Source of the DNA: Rubrivivax sp.
Lineage (GTDB): Bacteria > Pseudomonadota > Gammaproteobacteria > Burkholderiales > Burkholderiaceae
DNA: 64,000 nucleotides
Assembly (NCBI GenBank): GCA_016790225.1
Contig: JAEUOZ010000039.1
Location: forward strand, 1-64,000
Direction: 5' to 3'
The position numbers and the translations under genes were made by a program. Below, piece by piece: positions 1-9,783 of this stretch. The notes below the pieces were generated by a model, which searched no databases, was not told where the DNA came from, and was given only the letters and a program-made list of their open reading frames with translations. The first letter of the stretch is position 1; the number at the start of each line of letters is the position of its first letter.

Positions 1-1
1 C

Positions 2-181
2 AGCATTTCCGAACTCACGCTGTTTGCCCTGCAGGCGCAGGAGGAAACCTCGCGCGGCATCGAGGTCTACCTGGCGGTGACCGGGCTGTATTTCATCTCC
101 GCCTTCGCCATCAACCGCGCCGCGCTGTTCATCGAGAACCGCGTGCGCGTCCCCGGCATGATCGGCGGGGGAGGCCACTGA
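2..181 (+). CDS. gltJ: Amino acid ABC transporter permease, C-terminal end (GltJ-like, partial)
   Basis: Only the last 59 codons are in the window; the gene begins before base 1. The visible protein ends with one hydrophobic helix (around YLAVTGLYFISAFAINRA) and a short basic tail, as in the HisM/GltJ family of inner-membrane permeases for polar amino acids. Its stop codon shares one base with the start of the next permease (TGATG), so the two are translationally coupled. With the permease and ATPase that follow it forms the gltJKL part of a glutamate/aspartate importer; the binding-protein gene would lie further left. The family call rests mainly on this context. Confidence 0.8.
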   Translation, partial: SISELTLFALQAQEETSRGIEVYLAVTGLYFISAFAINRAALFIENRVRVPGMIGGGGH

Positions 182-849
182 TGCTGGCCCTCGACTTCGC
201 CTTCTTCACGCCGGAACTGATCTCCGGCTACATCGTCAAGGGCTTCATCTTCTCGCTGCAGCTGACGCTGGTCGCCATGGTCGGCGGCATCATCCTCGGC
301 ACCCTGCTGGCGCTGATGCGGCTCTCGGGCAGGCCCTGGCTGGTGATGCCGGCGGCGGCCTACGTCAACACCATGCGCAGCATCCCGCTGGTGATGGTGA
401 TCCTCTGGTTCTTCCTGCTGATTCCGCTGGTAATCGGCAAGCCGCTCGGTGCGGAGACGTCGGCCATCATCACCTTCACCCTGTTCGAGGCGGCCTACTA
501 CTCGGAGATCATGCGCGCCGGCATCCAGAGCATTTCGCGCGGCCAGGTCGCCGCGGGCTACGCGCTGGGCATGAGCTACCGGCAGACCATGGGCCTGATC
601 GTCCTGCCACAAGCCTTCCGCAACATGCTGCCGGTGCTGCTGACGCAGACCATCATCCTGTTCCAGGACACCTCGCTGGTCTATGCCATCGGTGCCTACG
701 ATCTGCTCAAGGGCTTCGAGACCGTGGGGCGCAACTTCAACCGGCCGGTGGAAACCTACCTTGTGGCCGCGCTCATCTACTTCGCCATCTGCTTCGGCTT
801 GTCCTATCTGGTCCGCCGGCTGCAGCAGAAGATCGCCATCATCCGATAG
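181..849 (+). CDS. gltK: Glutamate/aspartate ABC transporter permease GltK
   Basis: This 222-residue inner-membrane permease belongs to the HisM/GltK family and forms a heterodimer channel with the preceding GltJ-like protein. Hydrophobic helices are visible at about 20-45, 65-85, 90-110, 150-170 and 190-212. The cytoplasmic EAA loop that docks on the ATPase is at about 105-125 (EIMRAGIQSISRGQVAAGYA). The length is normal for the family. The ATG overlaps the stop of the upstream gene, and the ATPase gene follows after 12 bases, so all three are co-transcribed. Acidic amino acids are the likely substrate by family resemblance; another polar amino acid cannot be excluded. Confidence 0.9.
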   Translation: MLALDFAFFTPELISGYIVKGFIFSLQLTLVAMVGGIILGTLLALMRLSGRPWLVMPAAAYVNTMRSIPLVMVILWFFLLIPLVIGKPLGAETSAIITFTLFEAAYYSEIMRAGIQSISRGQVAAGYALGMSYRQTMGLIVLPQAFRNMLPVLLTQTIILFQDTSLVYAIGAYDLLKGFETVGRNFNRPVETYLVAALIYFAICFGLSYLVRRLQQKIAIIR

Positions 850-861
850 TCAGGACGCCCG

Positions 862-1596
<735 letters not shown>

Positions 1597-1603
1597 CGCC
1601 GGA

Positions 1604-1634
1604 CGAAGAAGAGTCCATTGAGGACTCTTCTTCG
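1604..1634 (+). terminator. Stem-loop after gltL, probable terminator
   Basis: A perfect 13-bp inverted repeat (CGAAGAAGAGTCC and its complement) encloses a five-base loop. It starts eight bases after the gltL stop. There is no run of T after the stem, so it may act as an RNA 3'-end stabiliser or a symmetric terminator rather than a classical intrinsic one. It is also the first hairpin of the repeat array that follows. Confidence 0.55.
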
Positions 1635-1810
1635 CCTGCGTCAGCCGCGGCCGCGTCTCGCGCGGACGCGGGGCGGACACGAGACAGCCCCCGCGGGGGC
1701 TGTATTGGGCCTGCGTCAGCCGCGGCCGCGTCTTGCGCGGGCGCGGGGCGGACACAAGGCAGCCCACGCGGGGGCTGTCTTGGGCCTGCGTCAGCCGCGT
1801 CCGCGCGGAG
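1634..1810. repeat. 75-bp tandem repeat with hairpins, about 2.4 copies
   Basis: The segment beginning GCCTGCGTCAGCCGCG recurs at 1634, 1709 and 1784, a period of exactly 75 bases. Each unit has a conserved GC-rich part and ends in a hairpin. Hairpins lie at 1684-1703 (a perfect 20-bp palindrome, ACAGCCCCCGCGGGGGCTGT) and at 1755-1782 (11-bp arms with one mismatch). The conserved part stays the same while the hairpin stems differ. The array fills most of the 356-base gap between gltL and cheW; I see no gene in that gap. Confidence 0.85.
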
Positions 1811-1952
1811 CGCAGAAGACCCTCCAAAGCGCATCTTTTCCGGGCTTCCCGGCGCTTGGCCTTTCCTAAGCTGTGGACCTCTATCGTGGCTGTGCCGGCC
1901 TTGCTGCCGGGCGCGGCCTTGTCCACCCAGCAGAACCGAAAGGCCCCTTCCG

Positions 1953-2480
1953 ATGGAAGCGTCCACACCCGCATCCCGCGCCGCCGCCGGCAAGGCCGGC
2001 GCGCCCGCGCAGAGCTCCCTGATCGGCAACATCCGCGAGTTCCTGGCCTTCAAGCTGGGCGCCGAGGAGTACGGCATCGACATCCTGCGTGTGCAGGAGA
2101 TCCGCTCCTTCGAGCAGCCCACGCGCATCGCCAACGCACCATCGCATGTGCTGGGCGTGGTCAACCTGCGCGGCACCATCGTGCCCATCGTCGACATGCG
2201 CGTGCGCTTCAACCTGGAGCAAAGCGCGTACGACGCCTTCACGGTGGTCATCGTGCTGCACATCGGTCAGCGCGTGGTGGGCATGGTCGTGGACGGCGTG
2301 TCCGACGTCATCACGCTCTCGCCGGAGCAGCTGCGCCCGGTGCCGGAATTCAATTCCGTGATCGACAGCGAACACCTGATGGCCATCGGCGCGCTGGACC
2401 AGCGCATGCTGATCCTGCTGGACATCGAAAAGCTGATGGCCTCGCCCGACATGGGGCTGGTCGACGGCCCGATGCACTGA
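1953..2480 (+). CDS. cheW: Chemotaxis coupling protein CheW
   Basis: CheW is the cytoplasmic adaptor that links chemoreceptors to the CheA kinase. The 175-residue product carries a CheW domain from about residue 28: [20 protein letters not shown], then the typical [15 protein letters not shown] and [10 protein letters not shown] segments. An Ala-rich 25-residue leader precedes the domain. I chose the ATG at 1953 because the reading frame upstream runs back through the repeat array and gltL, while this ATG follows a GAAAGG-like ribosome site. A chemoreceptor gene starts 24 bases downstream, so the two form a small operon without cheA or cheR in the window. The product may serve a chemotaxis array encoded elsewhere. 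Confidence 0.92.
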   Translation: MEASTPASRAAAGKAGAPAQSSLIGNIREFLAFKLGAEEYGIDILRVQEIRSFEQPTRIANAPSHVLGVVNLRGTIVPIVDMRVRFNLEQSAYDAFTVVIVLHIGQRVVGMVVDGVSDVITLSPEQLRPVPEFNSVIDSEHLMAIGALDQRMLILLDIEKLMASPDMGLVDGPMH

Positions 2481-2504
2481 CTCTCCAACTGACGGGCGGG
2501 CCCG

Positions 2505-4289
2505 ATGTCCAGACTGAAGATCTCCACGCAACTCGGCCTGCTGGTGGCCGGGGGCATCACGCTGCTGATCGTGTGCTCTGCCGCCGGCTTGTGGGGCATG
2601 CATCGCACGGGCCAGAGCCTGCACAACGTCTACAGCAACCACATGGTGCCGGCCACGCACCTGGCCACGCTGGAAAGCGCGCTCGCGAGCAGTCGCCTGG
2701 AGCTCGCCACGGTCGCCGCCGACCCCGGCCCGGAGAAGAACAACGCGGCGGCGCTGGCCATCGAAGCCAACATCGCGCGGGCCAACCAGTCCTGGGACGA
2801 CTTCGCGAAGCTGGCGCTGGACGCCGACGAAGCCGAACTGGCGCGCAAGTTCGCCGACGCGCGAGCGCAGTTCGTCAAGGACGGCCTGCGCGCCTCGGTG
2901 GACGCCCTGAAGGCTGGCGAGAACGAGCGCGCGCGCCTGCTGATCGCCGAACGTGTGCCCAAGCTGCACGAGTCTGCGCTCGTGCATCTGCGTGCGCTGC
3001 TGGAGATGCAGAAAGCGGCCGCCCAGCATGAGGCCACCCAGGCCGATGCCCGCGAGAACAGCTTGCTGATGCTGCTGGGCGGCACGCTGCTGCTGGGCCT
3101 GGTGCTGGCTTCGGCGGTCGGCCTGACCATGGGGCGGCGCCTGACGCGCGCGCTGGGCGCCGAGCCCGACGAGCTGCGCGAGGTCGTGGATGCGGTCGCC
3201 AAGGGTGACCTGAGCCGGCAGATCGTTGTGCGTTCGGGCGATACGGGCAGCGTCATGGCCAGCCTCAAGAGCATGGTCGCGACCCTCAGCCAATCGGTGG
3301 GCACGGTGCGCCGCAATGCCGACAGCGTGGCCACGGCGGCTTCGCAGATCGCGCAGGGCAACATGGATCTGTCGGGCCGCACGGAGCAGCAGGCTTCGGC
3401 GCTGGAAGAGACGGCTTCCTCGATGGAGGAACTGGGCTCCACGGTGCGCCTGAATGCCGACAACGCCCGCCAGGCCAACCAGCTGGCGATGAGTGCGTCC
3501 ACGGTGGCGGTTCAGGGCGGCGACGTGGTGGCCCGCGTGGTGGACACCATGAAGGGCATCAACGACAGCAGCAAGAAGATCGCCGACATCATCAGCGTGA
3601 TCGACGGCATCGCCTTCCAGACCAACATCCTGGCATTGAACGCCGCGGTGGAAGCTGCGCGAGCCGGTGAGCAGGGCCGCGGCTTTGCCGTGGTGGCCGC
3701 CGAGGTGCGCAGCCTGGCGCAGCGCAGTGCCGAGGCCGCCAAGGAAATCAAGGAGCTGATCACCGCCAGCGTGGAACGTGTGGGCCAGGGCACCGAGCTC
3801 GTGGACCGCGCGGGCCATACGATGGAAGAAGTGGTGGCCTCGATCAAGCGCGTCACCGACATCATGGGCGAGATCAGCGCCGCCAGCTCCGAGCAGAGCG
3901 CCGGTGTCGCGCAGGTGGGCCAGGCCATCACGCAGATGGATCAGGCCACGCAGCAGAACGCGGCGCTGGTGGAACAGAGCGCGGCCGCGGCCGAGAGCCT
4001 GAAGTCCCAGGCGCAGGCGCTGGTGCAGGCCGTGGCCGCCTTCCGGCTCTCGCAAGGTGGCGGCTCGCTGGATCTGTTCGATGCCGAGCCTGCGCCGCGC
4101 AAGGCCACCGCAGCACCGGCGCGGGCGCCCGCCAAGGCCAGGCCCGCCGCAGCGGACAGCCCATCCACGCCCGCCCCGGCGGCCACCGCATCGGCGCCGC
4201 GCGCCGAGAGCAGCAGCCCGCCCAAGGCCAAGACCGAATCGGCCGCGCCCGCGCTGGCCGGCGGCGACGACGACTGGGCCACCTTCTGA
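2505..4289 (+). CDS. Methyl-accepting chemotaxis protein
   Basis: This 594-residue inner-membrane chemoreceptor has a first transmembrane helix at about 10-31 and a periplasmic four-helix-bundle-like sensor to about 185. The second helix is at about 186-207, followed by a HAMP-like linker and the long coiled-coil signalling domain. The highly conserved hairpin tip is visible near 365-400 ([20 protein letters not shown], then [20 protein letters not shown]). After residue 510 comes a Pro/Ala/Lys-rich flexible tail of about 75 residues ending in DDWATF. That end resembles the xWxxF pentapeptide by which CheR and CheB are tethered to receptors such as Tar (NWETF). The ligand cannot be inferred. 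It follows cheW in an operon. Confidence 0.93.
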   Translation: MSRLKISTQLGLLVAGGITLLIVCSAAGLWGMHRTGQSLHNVYSNHMVPATHLATLESALASSRLELATVAADPGPEKNNAAALAIEANIARANQSWDDFAKLALDADEAELARKFADARAQFVKDGLRASVDALKAGENERARLLIAERVPKLHESALVHLRALLEMQKAAAQHEATQADARENSLLMLLGGTLLLGLVLASAVGLTMGRRLTRALGAEPDELREVVDAVAKGDLSRQIVVRSGDTGSVMASLKSMVATLSQSVGTVRRNADSVATAASQIAQGNMDLSGRTEQQASALEETASSMEELGSTVRLNADNARQANQLAMSASTVAVQGGDVVARVVDTMKGINDSSKKIADIISVIDGIAFQTNILALNAAVEAARAGEQGRGFAVVAAEVRSLAQRSAEAAKEIKELITASVERVGQGTELVDRAGHTMEEVVASIKRVTDIMGEISAASSEQSAGVAQVGQAITQMDQATQQNAALVEQSAAAAESLKSQAQALVQAVAAFRLSQGGGSLDLFDAEPAPRKATAAPARAPAKARPAAADSPSTPAPAATASAPRAESSSPPKAKTESAAPALAGGDDDWATF

Positions 4290-4338
4290 CCGGGCTCACC
4301 CGCTGACTCTGCCGTCCGGGGCTCCAGGCCCGGGACGC

Positions 4339-4369
4339 ACGGGCGGCACCCCTCGGGGTGGCCGCCCGT
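4339..4369 (+). terminator. GC-rich hairpin after the chemoreceptor gene
   Basis: The arms ACGGGCGGCACCCC and GGGGTGGCCGCCCGT pair with a single bulged C around a two-base loop. The hairpin begins 50 bases after the receptor stop and 24 bases before the mnmA start. It lacks a T-run, so it is a probable but not certain terminator. Confidence 0.45.
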
Positions 4370-4392
4370 CTGCGCTGCGGGACAATCCGTCC

Positions 4393-5502
4393 ATGGTGGT
4401 GGATCGCGGCACGCGCCCGCAGCGCATCGTGGTGGGCCTGAGTGGCGGTGTCGATTCCGCGCTCAGCGCCTGGCTGCTCAAGCAGCAGGGCCACGAGGTG
4501 CTGGGCATCTTCATGAAGAACTGGGAGGACGACGATGGCTCCGGCTACTGTTCGTCCAACGAGGATTTTGTCGACGCGGCGGCCGTGGCCGACGTCATCG
4601 GCATCGAGATCGAGCATGTCAACTTCGCGGCCGACTACAAGGACCGCGTCTTTGCCGAATTCCTGCGCGAATACCAGTCAGGCCGCACACCCAACCCGGA
4701 TGTGCTGTGCAACGCCGAGATCAAGTTCAAGGCCTTTCTCGATCACGCGCTGGCGCGCGGTGCCGAGCGCATCGCCACCGGCCACTACGCCCGGGTGCGC
4801 GAGCGCGCCGGCCGCTTCGAGCTGCTCAAGGGCCTGGATCCGGCCAAGGACCAGAGCTACTTCCTGCACCGGCTGAACCAGGCGCAGCTCTCGCGCACGC
4901 TGTTCCCGGTGGGGGAGCTGCTGAAATCGGACGTCAGGCGTCTGGCGCAGGAGATCGGCCTGCCCAATGCGCGCAAGAAGGATTCCACCGGCATCTGCTT
5001 CATCGGCGAGCGGCCCTTCCGCGAGTTCCTGCAGCGCTACCTGCACAACGAGCCGGGCCCGATGCGCGACGAGCGCGGTCGGCGCGTGGGCCAGCATGTG
5101 GGCCTGAGCTTCTACACGCTCGGCCAGCGCCAGGGTCTGGGCATCGGCGGGCAGTCCAGCGGGGGCGGCGAACATGCGCCCTGGTATGTGGCGCGCAAGC
5201 ACCTCGCCGACAACAGCCTGACCGTCGTGCAGGGGCATGACCACCCGTGGCTGCTGTCAACGGCCTTGAGCGCGGACGACCTGAGCTGGGTGGCCGGCGA
5301 GCCGCCGCCGGAAGGCCGGCTGGCGGCGAAGACGCGCTACCGGCAGAGCGATGCAGCCTGTGCGCTGACGCTGCTGCCGCAGGCGGGGCGGATCAGCCTG
5401 TGCTTCGACCAGCCGCAGTGGGCGGTGACGCCCGGGCAGTCAGCCGTGCTCTACGACGGCGAGGTCTGCCTGGGCGGCGGCGTCATTGCAGACGCCAGCT
5501 GA
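4393..5502 (+). CDS. mnmA: tRNA-specific 2-thiouridylase MnmA
   Basis: MnmA inserts sulfur at position 2 of wobble uridine 34 in tRNA for Lys, Glu and Gln, using ATP and a persulfide relay. The 369-residue product has the PP-loop [13 protein letters not shown] near the N-terminus and the family signature [13 protein letters not shown]. Both catalytic cysteines are present, in [12 protein letters not shown] (about 107) and [12 protein letters not shown] (about 205). Length is normal. The frame is open far upstream into the chemoreceptor gene, but the homologous region begins at RIVVGLSGG. The ATG at 4393 is the nearest sensible start; I see no strong ribosome site. Its end overlaps the end of the opposite-strand CAP gene by 20 bases. 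Confidence 0.93.
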   Translation: MVVDRGTRPQRIVVGLSGGVDSALSAWLLKQQGHEVLGIFMKNWEDDDGSGYCSSNEDFVDAAAVADVIGIEIEHVNFAADYKDRVFAEFLREYQSGRTPNPDVLCNAEIKFKAFLDHALARGAERIATGHYARVRERAGRFELLKGLDPAKDQSYFLHRLNQAQLSRTLFPVGELLKSDVRRLAQEIGLPNARKKDSTGICFIGERPFREFLQRYLHNEPGPMRDERGRRVGQHVGLSFYTLGQRQGLGIGGQSSGGGEHAPWYVARKHLADNSLTVVQGHDHPWLLSTALSADDLSWVAGEPPPEGRLAAKTRYRQSDAACALTLLPQAGRISLCFDQPQWAVTPGQSAVLYDGEVCLGGGVIADAS

Positions 5503-6016
5503 CGCGCGAGGTCGCGGCTTGGCGCGTGTTGCTGTTGGGACGGCCCAGCGCGATGCTCCACCAGGGGCCGTTGGGCGCCCGCACGCAGGCCAGCGCCACT
5601 TCCGTGTAGCGCGGATCCAGCAGGTTGCTGCAGTGCTTGGCGCTGGCGCGCCAGGCTTCCATCACCTGCTCCAGGCGGAAGAAGCCCATCGCGACGTTTT
5701 CGCCCACACGCTCGTAGACGTAATCGGCCTGGCGAGCACGCTCGCCGATGCTTTCGCCGCTGCGGCCGACGTGCAGCAGTTCGCCGCGCTCGGCCATCCA
5801 GGCGGCCTGCACGGCGGCCACGGTCTCCAGCGCCGGATTCCAGCGCACGGGAGCACCCGGCAGGAAGCTGCCCTCGCCGGCGCAAGCGCCGCCGCTGGCG
5901 CGCATGCTGTTCAGCTGTTCGAGCAGGCGCGCTTTCCAGCTGGGGTCATCGGGGCAGGCCGCGGCATGGGCTGCCACGCTGCAGCCCACGAGGAACGCAA
6001 TCAGGCTGATCTTCAT
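5483..6016 (-). CDS. Secreted CAP (SCP/PR-1) domain protein
   Basis: The 177-residue product starts with a signal peptide ([19 protein letters not shown]). The mature part is a CAP domain with the conserved elements W-N-x-x-L ([11 protein letters not shown]), GENVAMGF and the HCSNLLDP segment. CAP proteins (cysteine-rich secretory/antigen 5/PR-1) are extracytoplasmic and often of unknown biochemical role. I chose the ATG at 6016 because it begins directly with the signal peptide; the frame is open further upstream but that part does not look like an exported N-terminus. The gene is convergent with mnmA and overlaps it by 20 bases, so the last residues of both are encoded by the same DNA. Confidence 0.85.
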   Translation of the reverse strand: MKISLIAFLVGCSVAAHAAACPDDPSWKARLLEQLNSMRASGGACAGEGSFLPGAPVRWNPALETVAAVQAAWMAERGELLHVGRSGESIGERARQADYVYERVGENVAMGFFRLEQVMEAWRASAKHCSNLLDPRYTEVALACVRAPNGPWWSIALGRPNSNTRQAATSRVSWRLQ

Positions 6017-6842
6017 GACCAGCACGATCGGCAGGCGCAGGGGCCAACTTGAGCCCACGGACCTGAAAGCAGTTGTCACCCATGTCAGCAAGCGCTGGAT
6101 CGGCGACCTGCCGGCCGCCAGCGCGGACGCCTGGCCGGCTGTTTCCTGACGGGCAGCCAACAACGTGGGATAGAGGGATGAAGCGGAAGCAGCGAAGATC
6201 AAGACAAGACTCTGCACAAAGTTCGATGACGGCGTTCGCAGATCGCTGCCGGGCGAGGCGTGCCATCACGCCAGACCCAGCGCCTCTCCCCCCGCGGCGC
6301 CTTCACATCGCAGGTCGGTCTCGAGGACACGAACATCTTGTTGGGTTCGCGCCGCTGCTTGAGGCCCAGTCCATCCCTAGCCCGGAACCAAAGCACCAGC
6401 TCAGGGGAGGAAATTTATCACGGTGAGTGATCACTATCCGTCAGCAAATGCAACGTCAAGGCTGTGGATAAGCGCCCGCTCACCTGACTGCCGGACCCCC
6501 GAGCCGAAGCCCGCCTGCCCTCACCTTGGGTCAAGCTGCAGCGACGACACCTGGGCAGTGTGGTCGCGAGGGGCCGCAGCTGAAGCTCCGAAGACCCCTT
6601 GGCGCCCAGCCTTGATCCGCGCATCGCGCGGGGCCGGACGGCACAACCCCGGCTGCGCCGGATCGCAGTCCGGACAGATGGGCTGCTTGCGTGCCGTTGA
6701 TCCAGGCTTCTGCAAAGGCAGGTTTTCACGGAAGCGGCCCTAGCATCCTGGCATGGCTGCCCGCTCCGCGGCATGACGGCGCATAGTCGCCCTCACCGGC
6801 CGGAAGGCAGCTGTGCGGCACAGGTTGGCAAGGGAGTTGGCT
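6017..6842. other. Gene-poor stretch, 826 bases
   Basis: No reading frame here has the codon pattern of its neighbours. The only candidate is a GTG frame at 6423-6743 with a good ribosome-site-like GGGGAGGAAA before it. Its 106-residue product is rich in Ser, Arg, Cys and Pro and resembles no family, so I do not call it a gene. The left part must hold the promoter of the CAP gene and the right part that of the zinc-ribbon gene. I see no RNA gene or mobile element. Confidence 0.6.
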
Positions 6843-8078
6843 ATGCATCTGGTCATCGGTTTCGAACAGGTCTGCGCAAACTGCGGCGAGTCGTCGCAGC
6901 AGATCTCGGCGCTGTCGCGCAAGCTTTCCGGCAGTTCGACGCTCGATCTGCGGCCCTCGACCGGCAGGGACCACGCGCCGGCCGATGAATACACCCAGCA
7001 CTGCGAGACCTGCGGCTACTGCGCGCCGGAGATCTCTCGTCGGCCGACGGCAGCCGAATCGGCACTCGTCAAGACGCTGGCCTATCAGTCGGCCCTGACC
7101 GACGAGCGCTGGCCGCCCGTGGTGCGTTACCTGACGGCACAGGCCATGATCCAGCAGTCCCGCGGCAGCCACGCCAAGACGGCGCTGTCCTTGACGGCGG
7201 CTGCGTGGGCGCTGGACGACGTGCTGTCCGAGGTCGCCCGCGTCACCGCGGTGGCCGAGCCGGGCATGGCCTTCTCGCGGCGCCAGCAGGTGCGGGATTG
7301 GGAAGAGCAGGCCGCGGTGCTGCGCCTGCAGGCGGCCGAGGAACTCCTCAAGGCCGAGGCCCACGCCGGGCTGGTCGACGGGGCGCAGCTCTATGGGCGC
7401 ATCATGCGGGTCGATCTGCTGCGCCGCTGTGGCCAGTTCGAGCGTGCGCTGCAGGCCATCGATGCGGCCGAGCACTCGGACAACACCGGCTTCGGCGTGA
7501 AGCCGTGGCCCGAAGTGCTGCTTCTGCAGCGGCACCTGTGCCGGACCGGGCAGACACGGGAAGCCAGCATTGACGATGCGGTGGCGCACCAGGCGGCCGC
7601 CAGGCAGGCGCTGGAGGCCTTCGATCCGGTGGTCATGAGTGCCGTTGACGATGCGCTTCAGGCCGGTGCCGAGCGCGAGACGCCACGCCAGCTGCTGCCG
7701 CGCCTGCGCCACGTGTTCATGAATACGCAGACGGGTCAGCCGCGCGATCTGGACATGGCCAGCCTCAGCCTGGATACGCTGCCCATGCCGGCCGCGCTGA
7801 GTGGCGCGCTGCGCGAGCAGATGGAGAACGAAGGCTGGCTCGGCGGCGAGGTGCTGGCCGCCGTGGGCCTGGCGATGGCGCAGATGCACCCGGAACTGCG
7901 CGGCGGCGACGAGGAGCTGTGCCAGCTGCTGGCGCGCCGCATGGCCCACCGCGCCCCCTTGGTCAAGCGCCTGCAGGCGGCGCTGCAGGGGTCGACGCCG
8001 GACGCCTGGTGCCGTGCGCTGGCCGTGCCCCGGCGCGCGCCGCGCCGCGCCTTTGATGCCCTGGACACGCTGGTCTGA
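6843..8078 (+). CDS. Hypothetical protein with N-terminal cysteine cluster
   Basis: The 411-residue product is probably cytoplasmic (no signal peptide or membrane helix). Five cysteines sit in the first 60 residues as C11-x2-C14 and C54-x2-C57-x2-C60 (HCETCGYC), which looks like a zinc ribbon. The rest is alpha-helical and Ala/Leu-rich with TPR-like segments, for example GQFERALQAIDAAEHSD near 200. I chose the ATG at 6843 because AAGGGAG precedes it at good spacing; an in-frame upstream start at 6813 lacks this. The gene stands alone, with a gene-poor stretch to the left and a convergent gene to the right. I do not recognise the family. Confidence 0.75.
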   Translation: MHLVIGFEQVCANCGESSQQISALSRKLSGSSTLDLRPSTGRDHAPADEYTQHCETCGYCAPEISRRPTAAESALVKTLAYQSALTDERWPPVVRYLTAQAMIQQSRGSHAKTALSLTAAAWALDDVLSEVARVTAVAEPGMAFSRRQQVRDWEEQAAVLRLQAAEELLKAEAHAGLVDGAQLYGRIMRVDLLRRCGQFERALQAIDAAEHSDNTGFGVKPWPEVLLLQRHLCRTGQTREASIDDAVAHQAAARQALEAFDPVVMSAVDDALQAGAERETPRQLLPRLRHVFMNTQTGQPRDLDMASLSLDTLPMPAALSGALREQMENEGWLGGEVLAAVGLAMAQMHPELRGGDEELCQLLARRMAHRAPLVKRLQAALQGSTPDAWCRALAVPRRAPRRAFDALDTLV

Positions 8079-8098
8079 ATCCGCGCGCCGCGGGCACC

Positions 8099-8113
8099 GC
8101 CAACGCGGTTGGC
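8099..8113. terminator. Small hairpin between convergent genes
   Basis: GCCAAC, three bases, then GTTGGC form a six-pair stem in the 66-base gap between two convergent genes. Position suggests a two-way terminator; the stem is short and there is no clear T-run. Confidence 0.3.
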
Positions 8114-8144
8114 AGCGCTCAGCCTCAGGGCGCGGCGGCCGGCC

Positions 8145-9671
8145 CTATTGCCAGCTCAGCGCCGACAGATCGTTCACGAACAGCGGCATGTCCTTCCACA
8201 GGCCCTTCACGCCGGCCTTGGCCACGGTGATCCAGGTCGGCTGGTAGAGGTAGGCGGCCACCGCCTGCTCGGCCACCAGCTTCTGGGCCTGGGCCATCAG
8301 CGCGTTGCGCTCCTCGGGCTTGATCGTGGCCTGGATCTTCTGCCACAGCGCGTTGAACTGCGCCGACTCGTAGCCCCAGTAGTACCCGGGCCGCGCGAAG
8401 TTGCCGAAGTCCAGCGGCTCGACGTGGGCGATGATCGTCAGGTCGTAGGCCTTCTGGCCGTACACGCCGCTCATCCACTGCGCCCATTCGAGGTTCTCGA
8501 TCCGCGCGTTGATGCCCACCTTGGCCAGCTGGGCGGCGACGACCTCGCCGCCCTGGCGCGCGTAGGGCGTGGGCGGCAGCTTCAGCGTCAGGTTCAGCGG
8601 CGGCGTGATGCCGGCCTGGTGCAGCAGCGCCCGCGCGCGCGCCTGGTTGAAATCGTTGATCGCCGTGGTGTCCACGTAGCCCGGTGCACCCGGCACATAG
8701 AAGCTGCCGATCGGCACACCGAAGCCATCGGCCGCGCCTTCGATCACCGCCCGGCGGTCGATGGCCGAGGCGATGGCCTGGCGCACGCGCACATCGTCCA
8801 GCGGCTTGCGCTTGTTGTTGATGGCCACGATGGTCTTTGCGCGCGAGCCGCCGATCAGCACCTGGAAGCGGCGCGGCTGCCCTTCGAACTGCTTGAGCGC
8901 GCGCGCCGCCGCCACACGCGGAAAGGCATCCACGTCGCCCGACAGCAGCGAGGCGATCTGCGCCGCCGGATCGCTGATGAAGCGCATCGTCACGCGGCGC
9001 AGCTTCACGTCGCGGGCATTGCGGTGGCCGTCCCACTTCACCAGCGTGATGTGCGAGCCCTTCGCCCAGCTGTCCAGCCGGAACGGGCCCGTGCCCACCG
9101 GCTGGGTGGCGTTGCCGGCCACGCTGCGGGGCTCGACGAGGATGCCCGTGGCCTGACCCAGCTGGAACAGCAGGTCGGGATTGCCGTTGCGCAGGTTCAG
9201 CACCACGGTCATCGGATCGGGCGTGTCGATGCGCTCGATGTTGGCGTAGACGGCCTTGTCCTTGTTGGTGCTGTCCTTGGCCGCGGCGCGCTCGAAGGCG
9301 AATCGCACGGTGGCTGAATTGAAGGGTTCGCCGTTGTGGAAGCTCACGCCGGGCCGCAGCTTGAAGGTCCAGCTGCGCAGATCCGGCGAGGCACTCCAGC
9401 TCTGCGCCAGCAGCGGCGAGACCTTGCTGTCGCTGCCGATGCGGGTGAGCGTCTCGTAGACGTTGTAGAGCGTCACCTCGGCAATGGCCGAGGCTGCGCC
9501 GGTGGTGGGATCCAGTCCCGGCGGCTCCAGCGTCATGGCCATCACCAGGCTGTCCTTGGCGCGGCCCTGGGCCTGGGCCGGCAGGGTCGTGCAGGCCCAG
9601 AGGGCCGTGAGCACGATCAGCGCGGCGCGGCGCAGGCCTCGGTTCTGTCTGGCAAGGCTCAAGGGGTTCAT
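8145..9671 (-). CDS. ABC transporter substrate-binding protein, family 5 (peptide/nickel type)
   Basis: The 508-residue product has a signal peptide (about 1-35, ending in LPAQAQG) followed by a solute-binding family 5 (DppA/OppA/NikA) fold. Markers are LEPPGLDPTTGAAS at the mature N-terminus, LAQSWSASPDLRSWTFKLRP and the GVSFHNGEPFNS segment. It would capture a peptide or similar solute in the periplasm. No permease or ATPase gene lies beside it, so it is either an orphan component or serves a transporter encoded elsewhere. I chose the ATG at 9671, which starts directly before the signal peptide. The TDT gene lies 112 bases upstream in the same direction. Confidence 0.9.
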   Translation of the reverse strand: MNPLSLARQNRGLRRAALIVLTALWACTTLPAQAQGRAKDSLVMAMTLEPPGLDPTTGAASAIAEVTLYNVYETLTRIGSDSKVSPLLAQSWSASPDLRSWTFKLRPGVSFHNGEPFNSATVRFAFERAAAKDSTNKDKAVYANIERIDTPDPMTVVLNLRNGNPDLLFQLGQATGILVEPRSVAGNATQPVGTGPFRLDSWAKGSHITLVKWDGHRNARDVKLRRVTMRFISDPAAQIASLLSGDVDAFPRVAAARALKQFEGQPRRFQVLIGGSRAKTIVAINNKRKPLDDVRVRQAIASAIDRRAVIEGAADGFGVPIGSFYVPGAPGYVDTTAINDFNQARARALLHQAGITPPLNLTLKLPPTPYARQGGEVVAAQLAKVGINARIENLEWAQWMSGVYGQKAYDLTIIAHVEPLDFGNFARPGYYWGYESAQFNALWQKIQATIKPEERNALMAQAQKLVAEQAVAAYLYQPTWITVAKAGVKGLWKDMPLFVNDLSALSWQ

Positions 9672-9783
9672 GGCGCAAGCTCCTGTGCAACGAGGCGGCA
9701 AGGGTTCGGGGCGCATGCTAGCGGCCTGGCTGTCCAGCGCGCCGCCTGGCGCACTTCGGGTTTGCGCGCCGGCGCGGCCCGAC

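Noticed and set aside
1634..1810. Possible CRISPR array
   Set aside because: Units are 75 bases with no unique spacers of constant length, and no cas gene is present. It is an ordinary tandem repeat.
6423..6743. Small GTG-started gene with a good ribosome site
   Set aside because: Codon pattern and composition do not match neighbours and no family is recognisable; the ribosome-site match alone is weak evidence.
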